DNA of 64,000 nucleotides from Azolla pinnata (Eukaryota; Streptophyta; Polypodiopsida; Salviniales; Salviniaceae): the NCBI GenBank assembly GCA_037176905.1, contig JBBBWG010012223.1, positions 1-64,000 on the forward strand, in the 5' to 3' direction. The notes beneath the pieces were generated by a model. That model was given only the letters and a program-made list of their open reading frames with translations, had not been told where the DNA came from and did not search any database. The position numbers and the translations under genes are program-made. Shown piece by piece: positions 33,090-44,668 of this stretch (position 1 is the stretch's first letter; the number at the start of each line of letters is the position of its first letter).

Positions 33090-36014
33090 ATGAGAACACT
33101 AGACAAGAAAGAGTGCAACAATGTGACTCATCAGAGATCTGAAACAGGTAGTGGTGTGCTTGATACTCTAGTTTCCCAACTTAAAGCTTGTGCAAAAGCA
33201 AAAGATCTTCAAACTGGCAGAAATGTACATGCTTTCATAGTGAGAAATGGTCTTCTTGGAAAAAGCATTATTATTGGGAACACTCTTATCAACTTGTATG
33301 CTAAATGTGGTGATCTTGCGAAAGCACGTGAAATTTTTTATGATCTTCCAGTGAAGGATGTAGTGTCATGGAATGCATTAATAGCTGGATATACTCAGCA
33401 TGGGCACTGTGAAGAAGCGTTGAAATTCTTTGAACTAATGCAACATAGGGGTATCTTGCCAAATGCAGTTACAAGTTTAAGCATTCTAAAAGCTTGTAGT
33501 AGCATAAGAGAAAGGAACAAGGGTTGTGAAATACATGCGAGAATCGCTAAAGAAGCCCTGATAGTAAAGGAAATGGCTGTTTGTACTGCGTTGGTAGATA
33601 TGTATGCTAAATGTGGTGAGCTTGAGAAAGCACATGAAGTGTTTGCTGATCTTCCTATGCGAGATGTGATCTTGTGGAATGCGTTAATTTCTGGATACGC
33701 TCAACATGGGCATGGTGAAGAAGCCCTATATTGGTTTGAGCAGATGAAACATGAAGGTTTTGCACCAGATGCTGTTACATCCTCATGTATTTTGAAAGCT
33801 TGTGCAAGTATCACTTCAATTGGCAAGGGAAAAGAGGTACATGCTAAGATTGTTGGAGAAAGGATTTTGGGAAAGAACACTGTTGTTGGCACTGCTCTTG
33901 TAGATATGTATGCCAAATGTGGTTTCGTGAAGAAAGCTCAAGAATTATTTGATGAGCTCCCTGATTGGAATATTGTATCGTGGAATGCACTTATTGCTGG
34001 ATATACCCAACGTGGGCATAGTAAGGAAGCACTAAAGTGTTTAGAAAGGATGGAACATGGAGGAATTTCTCCGGATCCTGTTACATATGTTTGCATCTTG
34101 AAAGCTTGTGCAGACATTCAAGACATTAAAAAAGGGGAAGAAGTACATTTTGACATTGTTAAATATGGATTGTTAAGCAAAGATGCAATGCTTGGTAATG
34201 CATTGGTGGACATGTATGCTAAGTGTGGGCTTCTGGAAAAGGCACAAGATGTGTTTAATAAGCTCCCAATGCGGAATGTGGTCTCATGGAATGTACTAAT
34301 CACTGGATACGTGCAACATGCATGTGCAGTGGAAGCCCTGAATTGCTACGAAATGATGCAAAGTGCCGATACCCCTCCGAATGATATCACCTTCTTATCA
34401 ATTTTAAAAGCATGTGGACAAATTGGAGCATACGAAAAGGGCCAAGAAATACACGCTCAAATTAAAAGAGAGGACCTACTTGGAGAAAATAATGGTGTTG
34501 GATCGGCACTAGTTGATATGTACGTTAAATGTGGCTTGCTTGAAAGAGCACAAGCAGTGTTTGATGAGCTTCCGCATTGGGATGTAGTGTCGTGGACATC
34601 ACTTATCGCAGGATATGCAGAACATGGGCATTGTGATGAAGCAATCAGATGTTTCAAATGGTTGGAGCTCAAGGGTCTCTTCCTTGACTTGGTCACCTTT
34701 GTTTGCATGTTGAAGGTATGTGCCAACATTGGCCTAGCAGATAAAGGCAAAGAACTGCATGTGAAAATAATTCAGGAAGGTTTGTTAGACAAAGACACAG
34801 TTGTTGGCACTGCGCTGGTGGATATGTATGCTATGCATGGAATGCTTTTAGAGGCCCAAAATGTGTATGATAAGCTACCTATTCGAGATGTAGCTGCAAT
34901 GAATGCATTAATTGCAGGATATGTACAATATGGGTTTGATGAGGACGCAATTAGTTGTTTTGAAAATATGTGTCAGTCAGGCTACTCTCCAGATGTAACT
35001 ACCTTTGCATGTATACTGAAAGCATATGGGAGCACTGGAAATTTAGAAAAAGGAAAAGAGATGCACGTGGAAATCGACAGACAGAATTCACTAGGGAAAG
35101 ATACTGTAGTTGGCACTGCATTGGTGGACATGTATGCTAAATGTGGAATGCTTTGGAAAGCACAAGAAGTGTTTGATGAACTTTTGATCAGGAATGCTAT
35201 CTCATGGAATGCATTGATAGCCGGATATGCCCACCGAGAGTATAATGAAGAAGTACTGAATGGTTTTGCAAGCATGCAGTTAGAGGGCCTCTTTCCAGAT
35301 GAGGTCACTTTCCTCTCGGCCTTGAAAGCTTGTGGAAACATAGTTGCACCTACGACAGGCCAAGGTATGCATCTAGAGATTGTGAAGATGGGGCTGTTGG
35401 AGAAAAACAGTGTTGTTGGTAATATGCTGGTTGAAATGTACTCCAAATGCGGATTGGTCGACGAAGCACAAGACGCGTTTGATAGCCTCCAAGTTAGGGA
35501 TGTTGTCTCGTGGAATGCGGTAATTTCAGGGTACGCTCAGCATGGAAATGACAATGTGGTTTTCCATGCTTTCAATAAAATGGTAGCAGAAGGTCGAGAG
35601 CCGAATTCGTCGACGTTTACCATCCTTTTGAATCTGTGTAGCCACGCTGGTCAGCTAGTCAAGGCACACATGTGCTTGGACTCCATGAAGTCGAGTTATT
35701 CTGTATTCCCCACTCTAGAGCACTATACATGTATTGTTGATATGTTTAGTCGCGCAGGACAAGTAGAACAGACGATGGCAGTGATAGCAGATATGCCATT
35801 TCATGTCGATTTGCCGATTTGGAATACCGTATTGGGTGCTTGTCAAAAATGGGAGAATGTACACTTGGGGATATCAGCATTCGAGCACATAATCCAGCTG
35901 GATGAAACCAATGCGGCAGCTTATGTCTCCCTTAGCAATATCTTCGCAGCTTCTGCTCAACAAGGAGATCTAGAGAAGTTTGACAGCATAATGAGGGGTA
36001 AAAGGAATCGTTGA
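33090..36014 (+). CDS. Long PLS-class pentatricopeptide repeat protein, E-type end without DYW domain (PPR gene 2)
   Basis: Intronless, 974 residues from the ATG at 33090 (MRTLDKKECNN). The frame is open upstream to a TTG at 33066, but there is no earlier ATG. From about residue 30 it is an almost uninterrupted PLS array of about 25 motifs: 'ALVDMYAKCG', 'KAQEVFDELP', 'VVSWNALIAGY', 'QHGHGEEAL', 'ILKAC'. It ends with P2-L2-S2-like motifs (NLCSHAGQLVKAHMCLDSMK, HYTCIVDMFSRAGQVEQ) and an E1-like block (PIWNTVLGACQKWENVHLGI) and stops in E2. There is no DYW deaminase. The expected role is an RNA-binding specificity factor for organellar editing. Its repeats differ in consensus from PPR gene 1, so the two are not recent tandem copies. 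Confidence 0.91.
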   Translation: MRTLDKKECNNVTHQRSETGSGVLDTLVSQLKACAKAKDLQTGRNVHAFIVRNGLLGKSIIIGNTLINLYAKCGDLAKAREIFYDLPVKDVVSWNALIAGYTQHGHCEEALKFFELMQHRGILPNAVTSLSILKACSSIRERNKGCEIHARIAKEALIVKEMAVCTALVDMYAKCGELEKAHEVFADLPMRDVILWNALISGYAQHGHGEEALYWFEQMKHEGFAPDAVTSSCILKACASITSIGKGKEVHAKIVGERILGKNTVVGTALVDMYAKCGFVKKAQELFDELPDWNIVSWNALIAGYTQRGHSKEALKCLERMEHGGISPDPVTYVCILKACADIQDIKKGEEVHFDIVKYGLLSKDAMLGNALVDMYAKCGLLEKAQDVFNKLPMRNVVSWNVLITGYVQHACAVEALNCYEMMQSADTPPNDITFLSILKACGQIGAYEKGQEIHAQIKREDLLGENNGVGSALVDMYVKCGLLERAQAVFDELPHWDVVSWTSLIAGYAEHGHCDEAIRCFKWLELKGLFLDLVTFVCMLKVCANIGLADKGKELHVKIIQEGLLDKDTVVGTALVDMYAMHGMLLEAQNVYDKLPIRDVAAMNALIAGYVQYGFDEDAISCFENMCQSGYSPDVTTFACILKAYGSTGNLEKGKEMHVEIDRQNSLGKDTVVGTALVDMYAKCGMLWKAQEVFDELLIRNAISWNALIAGYAHREYNEEVLNGFASMQLEGLFPDEVTFLSALKACGNIVAPTTGQGMHLEIVKMGLLEKNSVVGNMLVEMYSKCGLVDEAQDAFDSLQVRDVVSWNAVISGYAQHGNDNVVFHAFNKMVAEGREPNSSTFTILLNLCSHAGQLVKAHMCLDSMKSSYSVFPTLEHYTCIVDMFSRAGQVEQTMAVIADMPFHVDLPIWNTVLGACQKWENVHLGISAFEHIIQLDETNAAAYVSLSNIFAASAQQGDLEKFDSIMRGKRNR

Positions 36015-36933
36015 GCTGCCTTAAGCATGTTGATTGAACGATTGATCGATTGGAACGTAATTAAAATATGGGTGCTGCCCAACAAAAGTCCACACTTAAA
36101 AGGAATGCAGGTCAAGCTGACCGTCAAATTCGTTTACCAATGTATCAATGGTGTATAGACATAGATTTATGTGAAGGATCCGTTTGTATCGATGAGATTA
36201 ACACGATTCTTTGACTTCACAGTGACTTGTACAACTCAAGATTGTCGGCATTCCAACTATGCAAAAAACAAAATCCTCATATTTGGTGCTTGATCATTCT
36301 TAATTACATTCGTAGGGGTGTGAAACCTGGTCTTCTTCAAGTAACAGCTTCATGGTACCATTTCTCATCGATAATGGAGTTGAGCATGACATAGAGGATC
36401 TACATTGGAGAGAGATGACTTGGGAATTAGAGCAGATAGATGTGGCTAATAGCAACGAAGAAGCTAGTTATTCCCATTTCTATGGTCTCTGTTGTTCTGC
36501 TGATGAAGCCTGGAAATGACTTTGCAGAATTTGCTGGTATCGAAGAAATTCGTCGAATTTTTCCCTATCAAGTTCGGAGAATCCGGTATGTCAACCCCTA
36601 GATCACTTTGCGGTTCCACAACACGTCCGCCATCATGTTAGCTTCATTCTTCGATCCACTAATATGGAACACGGGATGGATATAATGAAAATTTGTCTGT
36701 CACTTTGTCCATGGTTTTAGAGTCAACCCCTTGTCACGATCTGTACGCATACTCTGTCTAATAACCCCAACTTACGGTTCCATGGATCTTGAGCTACGTA
36801 CTCTTAACGCGCTTATTGCTCTTGTTGCCTAATCTCTCACATAACTAGGACTAATTATCTACATAAGTACTCACCGAGAAGTTATTTACATCGTCTCAAA
36901 CTATACTTATCTACACATAATCACATAATTGTA

Positions 36934-36970
36934 ATGGTCAATCATCACCATGACCACCATCACCATCACC

Positions 36971-37001
<31 letters not shown>

Positions 37002-37084
37002 CCATGATCACCATCACCACCACCACCACCATCACCACCACCACCACCATCATCATCCAAACCATCACCGTCATCACCATCACC
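36934..37084. repeat. (CAT/CAC)n triplet tract
   Basis: About 45 CAY triplets with a few GAC/CGT breaks. The plus frame reads as poly-His but lacks any flanking protein-like sequence, so I treat it as non-coding. Confidence 0.93.
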
Positions 37085-37214
37085 GGGGCATCTTTCAGGA
37101 GAAAATGAGACAAAATCAGACATGACTACAAAACTGTAAGCTTTCCTACAAGTGTGTATGCAGCATTTGCTGAACAAGGGAACAGAGACTACAGTGCACA
37201 TACTAGCAACTGAA

Positions 37215-37610
37215 GTCTATCCAAATTTGATATGATTTGGAGAGCTATGGCTGCTGCTGCATCAGCTGGAAGGAGTAAGATTTATGAGTGAGGGCGAGAG
37301 AGACTGAGAGAGATTTAGAGAGAACTCTAAGCCCTGAACACCAATGTCTATCCAAGTTTGATAGCATTTGGAGAGCTGTGGCTGCGGCATCTGCAGGATG
37401 TTGGAACATTTATACGAGAGAGAGAGAAAGAGAATCCTCACCCTAAACCTCAAAGTCAATCCAAATTGGATATGATTCGGAGAGCTATGGCTGCAGCAAG
37501 CAGTAAGGCTTATGTGTTTGTGAGAGAGGATGAGAAAAGTCTATCCAATCTGATATGATTTGGGGAGTTATGGCAGCAGCATCAGCAGGAAAGAGTAAGA
37601 TTTATGAGAG
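37215..37610. repeat. Degenerate minisatellite, four copies, unit about 84-131 bp
   Basis: Copies start at about 37215, 37346, 37455 and 37539, each with 'gtctatccaa.tttgatatga' then 'ttggagagctatggctgc' and a 3' GAGAGA run of variable length. The variable GA run explains the changing period. Confidence 0.88.
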
Positions 37611-37949
37611 AGAGAGAGAAGATGGAATGTAAGATAGAGTAGTAGAAAGATGAGATTTGACGAAGTGGGTGGACAAAGAGAGCAGAAATGCGAATGTATT
37701 GAAAAAAGAGTTGAAATAAAGTAGAGGAGGTTGAGAAAAGAGAAAGAATGTCATTGCAAGAGTGGATTCGACCATGAGATGTAATCGGGAGAGAAGTAGA
37801 GAAAGAAAGCGAGATGTAATGAAGTAGGGAGAGTGTGTTGATGAGATGGAGGGAGAGAGAACGGAAGTAATGTCCATACACAGAAACATGACAGCTCAAT
37901 TTTGATCTGTATTTTAGGTTTTTTTCCTGCTCATTTTCAACTGTGTCAG

Positions 37950-40900
37950 ATGTCAAAAAGAAAAGCGAGCCTTTGCTCTCACAGATGTCGAAATTTCTCA
38001 ACTAGAGCCATGTTTAAGGATGAATCTCATCTAATCAAGGAAAATCCTCCCAGGGTAAGTGTTCAGAATCATACACTGTCATATTTTAATTTTTGTCATA
38101 TACATGATTTACATTTCTTGTAACCTATCAAACTTATGATCTCAGGGTTATGTATTTTTGACAATTAATGGTTCATGTGATTGTGAACTATATTGCAACA
38201 ATTGCATTATTGTAGCTTTATTTTTGCACTGTAAGGGTGTTGAATACCTGAAACATTTCATCAATTTGCTCAAGCTGATTGTTTTGGAGCCTTACAAACA
38301 TTCATCATCATAACTCATTAATGGCCTGACGCATAAAAAATGTCGAGTTTTGCATAAATATTCCTTCCTTAGCTTGAGATCCCTTAGCCTATAATGTACC
38401 TGACTGCGTATTGGTGCTTTTATTTAGATTATTTTCTCTTCCCATTGCCCCCCTATCTTCATGCATCATCAAATTTTCTTCTTGATATGCTTCCTATTTT
38501 CTTTCCAGCAACATTATGGTGTATGTGTGACGGACGTAGATGATGATGGAAAAATGGAATTCTTTGTTTGTGGGTTTGGATCCGAAAATCAAGTGCTTAA
38601 GGTAAATGTCAATTGGTTTGTGAACTAAATTCTACTTTTTCAACACAATATCATCAATGAAATTTGGGAATTATGACTTAATTCCTGGATGCATGAAAGA
38701 GGGAACCTACTTCTAAATAGCATCTCCATTGAAGGCGCACATGTTGCCTGAAAAAAATGTGTTCTGCTATAGATAATGGAGGTATTGGTTAGCAATCTTG
38801 CCCCTACCTAGTGCAGCATAGTTGGGTTGTTAAATCTTTTTAGGTCCGTAACTTTTCTTCAACCAGTGGACAGGAAAAGGACTGGTTAACATTGCTCCTG
38901 GAACTCCTTTGGAGGATCCTGAAAGAAGAGCGATCGGTGTTGCAGCTGCTGATTTTGATGGTGACGGCAAAGAAGAGGTACTTTGTAAGTGCAGTTTTAT
39001 TGGGTTCAGGTGTAGCATGAGTAACTGAATGTTTTTCTTATACAAGAGAGGTTGTAACAAGATCATTGCTCTTTGTGCAGATATATATTTTAAATACTGA
39101 TACATTCCTTGGGAGAAAAACAGTTCAAGATCGCCTATTTAGCAAGCTTGAGGGCAGGTTCAAATCTCTACTATTCTTGATGCAGTACTCAATAATGGGA
39201 TCCGTATACTGAACAAACAATTTGGGGTATTTCAGTTGGGTTGATTTATTTTCATTGCCCATGAATATGGATGAGGCAAATATGTGTGCTGGGCGCTCTG
39301 TTTGCTGTGTTGACCGAATGGGTTCAGGAAAGTATGTTATAATTTTCATTCAACAAGAATTCTCTTCCTTGAATTTAATAACGTGCTTTATGAATTTTCT
39401 CTAAAGTATTCGAGGGTAATCATTAAAAGAAGTGTGCTAGGCTTGAAATAGAATTGTAAAGAAATATAGAAGTTTTTTGATAGCATCTAGGAGGCAAAGA
39501 TCATCAGCGGCTATTAAAGATATATACCTTTTGAATGTAGTAAGATAAATGAATTACTTTACTTGCAGGTATGGATTCTTCATTGCAAATTATGGTGGCA
39601 TGATGAAGGTCTGCATTTGGCTGAGCAAAGTTTTATTGCATGCCTATCGCAATTTTTCTAAGCATAATTTATTGCAAAAATAATATATTTTGATGCATAT
39701 AAATAGCTAATAGTGGCGGCCCATTATTATTTTCAGGCTTTGAGCAGGGAGTTACCATGTGGTCGATGTTGTTTATTTTGACTTGTTAGATATACTCCCA
39801 AAGTTAATGCAGATTGATTTGTTGTGAAAGTTTGAATTGGTTTACTACTATTAAAATATCTTTAATTAATGCTCATGTACACTGGAAGATGGGATGGGGA
39901 TGGTACATTTTATGAGTGTGAATTTCTGAGTTGTGACTGATAAAGGGGTAAGGAGAGACATCACAAGTTATTGATTTGCAGCTATTTGAAAGTTCGGCAG
40001 CTGGATTTATAGAAGATAAAGCCTATGAGGCTGGACTTCTCACCTATCCAACGGGAGGAAGAGCATTAGTTTCACTACCCCTAATCTCACATCATTCCAT
40101 GGACATTTTTGCTGGAAATGAGGTATTATGATTGTTGACATATATTGGTACATCTAGTTTTTTCCATGTGTAAGGTATACCATATCCATTTGTTATTCAT
40201 GAGTACAGTGTAATTATTTGCCAATAAATTCATGAGCTTTGTAAAAGGAGGTATCTTAATTGTTGTGTCGTGTGAATCACGCTTCTATGAATGGTCTATA
40301 AGCTCCAATCAATAGTGGACTAAAAGTCACAGTTGCATCAGTGCCGTTCAGAAAATTAAAATCTTAATTTCTGCAGAACTATGTGCTGCATAGTTATTAT
40401 TCCCCATAATTGGCTTACATCTCTGTCCCTCTGTTTCACGTGATATATCTTTTGTTTTTCCTTTTTTCTGTGAATTTCACTTAACATTCAACAGAAGTGA
40501 TTAGCATAGGATTTCTACTCAAGGATGTATCAAAACCTTCTGGAAGTTGATTTTGGCATCTGTTCCTTAAATGAAGAGAATTTTCATATTGTGTTGAAAA
40601 TTTTGCCAGCTCACTTAAATAATATATGTGTACTCAGATGCTCTTGGTATTTCCTATGATATTTCCTGTGATATAACAACTGTTGAACCTGGATTTTCCT
40701 AGGGTGGACCCAATTTCTTGTTCTGTCACAAAGGAGGTATGGGAAAATATGAAGAGCGTGCTGGAGCTTATGGGTAAACATCAGGACATAAATTGATCTT
40801 AAGTTTCTTTTTGATATATGAAATGTAGAGGGTCTATGTAAATATGGCTATCATGAATATAACGTGTTAGAAAAGATTTCTATATTTTTAGATAGTTCAC

Positions 40901-43242
40901 AAGTCGTCTTAGTCGTTATTCTGAGAAAGAATAGACGCTATTCCAAGACAATATCGTTAACTCAGGTGAAAGCATAGAGATAGGAACAGTGATAGCTTGT
41001 CCAAGGCATTGCTAATGAGCTTCAAAAACCTATGAAATTTACACCATAAGATTAAAGTTGATAAATAACAACTAGCCAAATATAATGAAACATTTCTAGA
41101 TATTTAATTATGAAATAAACTTGCTTACATACAGCTTTTGGAATATATTTATTAGCTACTGTAGTTGAACTAATTAATAAAATAGCTAATTAGTTGACTA
41201 GCATTCGTATTTACTTGCTTTCACCCTAATGTAACTTTATAATGTGATTGTGTTCTTCCAATATGTGATAAAAGAATATCCATATGAGATTTCCAGCATT
41301 GGAATACCAAATTGTTCTTATTGTATGTTCAAATATAGGTTAATGGATCCATTGCAAAATTGTAGAGGTATTGCTGTGGTAGATGTGCTCGATACTGAAG
41401 AATTTGGACTTGCATGTGGAAATTGGCAGGTGTCCTTTTATGTTGGATCAGAATAACTCCTTTAAGTCAAAAGGCCGCTCTCTATTATTTGGGAAATTCC
41501 ATTTGTTTATTAAATTTCTATTATAGGGTCCACACCGGCTTTTTGTACCTTCTGGCCCTGGACCAATAGGTGGAGCAAAAGCATTAGGCTTTTTGGGTGC
41601 TGATAATGATTCAGGAGGCTTCAGAGATATAGCCCCTTTCGAGATGGCAAAGCCGTCAGCAATTCGTACAGTCATTGCAGCCGATTTTGATAATGATGGT
41701 TACGAGGAATTATTTTTCAACAATATAGGGTCTGGCAACAGATTATTCAGACAGGTGTGGAAAAAATTTAGTCTTTTGTGCACCTGTGATGCCAAATACG
41801 GTATATTCAAAGTAATGATTTGAATAATTATTGTCATTTAACCTGCATTGGGAATTATTGATTGCATGGGGGTAGTTTGGAAGGTTTTACATTCATGTGA
41901 CCTTACACTATACCCAAATATCTGTGCATCTGCAAGCCAACATTGGTTTGAATATATTGAACTGTACACTGGATTCCCAAAAATATTCTGGGGATCTGGT
42001 GTATGGAAATCACTACACAGTCTCAACATTTGGGAACGTCAGTTGATTGCTGTTGTAATTTCATGGCCTCCTTAGGATAAATTCTTGACATGATGTAACT
42101 GAGGAACTTTGTACTGGGATCAACACTGTAATTTTGTCAAGCATAGCACCCTTGAGCAAATTTTTCTGTGCGACAATACTTTTATGAACTCATTTTCAGT
42201 ACAGAGTAGTGCAGGGTGTTGGGTTGAGAGTGAGATTGGTGATGCATTAGAGACGAATGGCTTAGGAACTGGAGCGGCTGTAGCTGACATTGATGAGGAT
42301 GGATGCCTTGAACTCCTTGTGTAAGCTTCTTCAACAGAGTCATCATTGGTTGTATTTTCAACATCTCAGAAGAGTGAATAAATTTGGATGAAATTTTCTC
42401 ACATAAACACTTTGTATTCTTTTTATTGTGATATTCAGATCACATGGTGAGTTACGGCCTCAACCTCTATCACTCTTCAAACCTGTGCAAAATGGCAATT
42501 CCTGGATGCGTATCATTCCATCAACCAAACAGGTTGTGGTAGTATTGATTATTTTGCCAGTGAAACAAATGATGTTTGTTCTATTTGATGAAAGTAGATT
42601 GGCTTTGTTTTCCTAGGGTGCACCGGCACGTGGTGCGATCATTCGAATCATTGATGAAACTGGTCGAATACAAAAGAGGGCCATAGATGCTGGAAGGTAA
42701 ATAACAAGCTGATTCAAAAAATAAAAGACTTTTTTCTGGAATTCTTTACTCATTGGATTTCTTCTGTTGGGTCAAACAATACAGTGGGTACCTCTGCTCC
42801 ATGGAGGTAAGTGAGACAGCTCTCTCGTACTAGGAACAAAGAAAGGAAATTTAGGTAACAGCTGGTAGATTCATATGTCAAACCTGAATCATGGATATCT
42901 CAAATCTAAAATACAGATTCTAAAACATCAGAAGTGTTGCAATAACATGTATTTGAAAGATTCTCTATGCGGTAAATGAAATGTAGTTGCATAGCGAATC
43001 ATAAGAGCCATGGTTTCCCTGGCAGAATTAGGATTATTTTTATGTTTCCCTATTTTTATTTCCAAGAAGATTCCGGCATATTCTATAACGTGTTAAATCA
43101 CTCTTGGTTGTAGCCGATAGCTCATTTTGGATTGGGTCAGCTTCGAGGACCAGTGGAAGTAAATGTGAGATGGCCTGATGGAGTTTCCATAAGTATACCA
43201 AATGCAAGGACTAATCAAGTGTTGAGAGTCTCACATCCATAG
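37950..43242 (+). CDS. CRTAC1-like FG-GAP / ASPIC-UnbV domain protein
   Basis: Fifteen exons, all in phase: 37950-38054, 38509-38601, 38867-38977, 39081-39157, 39236-39331, 39569-39608, 39982-40122, 40703-40773, 41339-41429, 41527-41754, 42205-42320, 42439-42532, 42617-42696, 42785-42806 and 43114-43242, giving 497 residues from the ATG at 37950. That ATG coincides with a splice acceptor, so a further 5' exon (possibly a signal peptide) is likely. FG-GAP-like Ca-binding loops recur: DVDDDGK, DFDGDGKEE, DFDNDGYEE, DIDEDGCLE. CRTAC1 hallmarks are RRAIGVAAADFDGDG, CAGRSVCCVDRMGSGKYGFF, SHGELRPQPLSLF, and the ASPIC/UnbV end ARGAIIRI...SGYLCSMEPIAHFGLG and VRWPDGVS. Animal CRTAC1 is a secreted acidic protein; bacterial relatives are secreted or periplasmic. 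The plant role is unknown. Exon 14 is only 22 nt. Confidence 0.93.
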
Positions 43243-44668
43243 TGATTGATACCGCACGAATGCATGTTGCTTCCTTTGTATCGAGTATTACTTGATTTGT
43301 AATAAAGCGAAGGATTCGAGCCTCTTTTGTATTTGAAAATTCATCCTATTGGGAGGCTCCAATGAAGATTTGCTCTGATGTTTCATCGGCCCAATGACCT
43401 TGCCAATCAAACAGCAATTTCATCAATGTGATTTTGAAAAAAAAACATTCATTTTCAATATTTGTATACATGGAATAAAAATTTCTGTACTCATTAAAGA
43501 AAAACCTGGTCTTCTTATGACTTCATATATGGTAATAGAGGAGTGGTTTACTTCATATATTATGCGTCCGAATTGAAGGTGTCTGGTTCACGTCTCACAG
43601 AATTCACAACTAACATCTCTCCTGAATTCAACTAAATATTGTGGAATCACTAGATACAAATTACGGTGTATTGAAACGCACACAATGTGCACGTACACCT
43701 GCTGAATATACCATGTAGATGAATGTCTTGATGTCCACCTGTTAAATGAGTCTTTAATAAGATTTCAATTCTGATGTACCAAAATCATAAACCTGATATC
43801 TCAAATGCATGTAAGATAGCCGCAAATCTTAGTCATTTAATAGTTTAGCTGTTCGATGAGAATGGTAGTGATATTTCAAAAAAGTTCACCTCCTAATCAA
43901 GATCTGTACATTATAAAAGATGTACTGCAATTTAATGTCTGGAAAAAGGTTAGTAAGGCCTTCCAGAGTACACATATTTTGAAAATCCTGAAGACATACT
44001 AGCTGATACATAAACCCCAATGTCTGGCAAAAGGTTAGCAAGGACTTGAATTCATGAAGACATATTTTGGAGCTGGATCACAAATTCATTTATTTTGGCA
44101 TAAATTACCTGTCTTTCCCATTCTATCTACGAATATATTAAGCGTGGAAGAGTTCCCATAAAGTTTTGATTACAAATACTTTTCCCATGCTGAAAGGGGC
44201 ATCCATGAAGTTAATTTCACTGCATCCATGCCTTTACAGAAGTAGGCAAGGACTTCTTTTTGAGGACATAATGGCATCTAGAAGTTCATCCGTGGATGTG
44301 TGGTAAACGTTTTAAGATTCCCAAACATTTGCAAAGCAGAGAAGGAAAAAAGAATCTGTATCCGAGTATTACAACTGTAAAGAATCACGGTCAGCACTTC
44401 TTCCTCTTGATTGGCATTTGTTTTGTCTGCCCAACCTCTAAAGGTATCATATAGATAAACCCATATATGATCAGCAAGTGACTCTTCAGCAGTATCTTGT
44501 TTGGCTTGGGATTTTTCCTATGCAGCCTTTTCACAAACTTCCCAAACTTTAGTTAAAACTTTTGTAACCTTTCCGCATATTAGCGCTTGATCCCACGAAT
44601 AGTGGAAATACGGAAAAAAAAGGATGAGAAAAAATATTAGGAAACCATTTTACTTCAATCGAATCAGC
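43243..44668. other. Convergent intergenic region
   Basis: Lies between the stop codons of the CRTAC1-like gene (+) and PP2A B55 (-). AT-rich, with no coding signal I can support. Presumably both 3' UTRs and poly(A) sites. Confidence 0.55.

Larger units (their letters stand above)
36015..37949. other. Spacer with two tandem-repeat blocks
   Basis: Contains a CAY triplet tract and a minisatellite of about 110 bp (both listed), then purine-rich sequence to 37900. The 5' UTR and any upstream exon of the CRTAC1-like gene should lie here. Frames at 37582-38001 (-) are repeat-derived or unrecognised. Confidence 0.5.

Noticed and set aside
36934-37125. Poly-His protein
   Set aside because: The frame is just the CAY tract with no protein-like flanks or expected gene structure.
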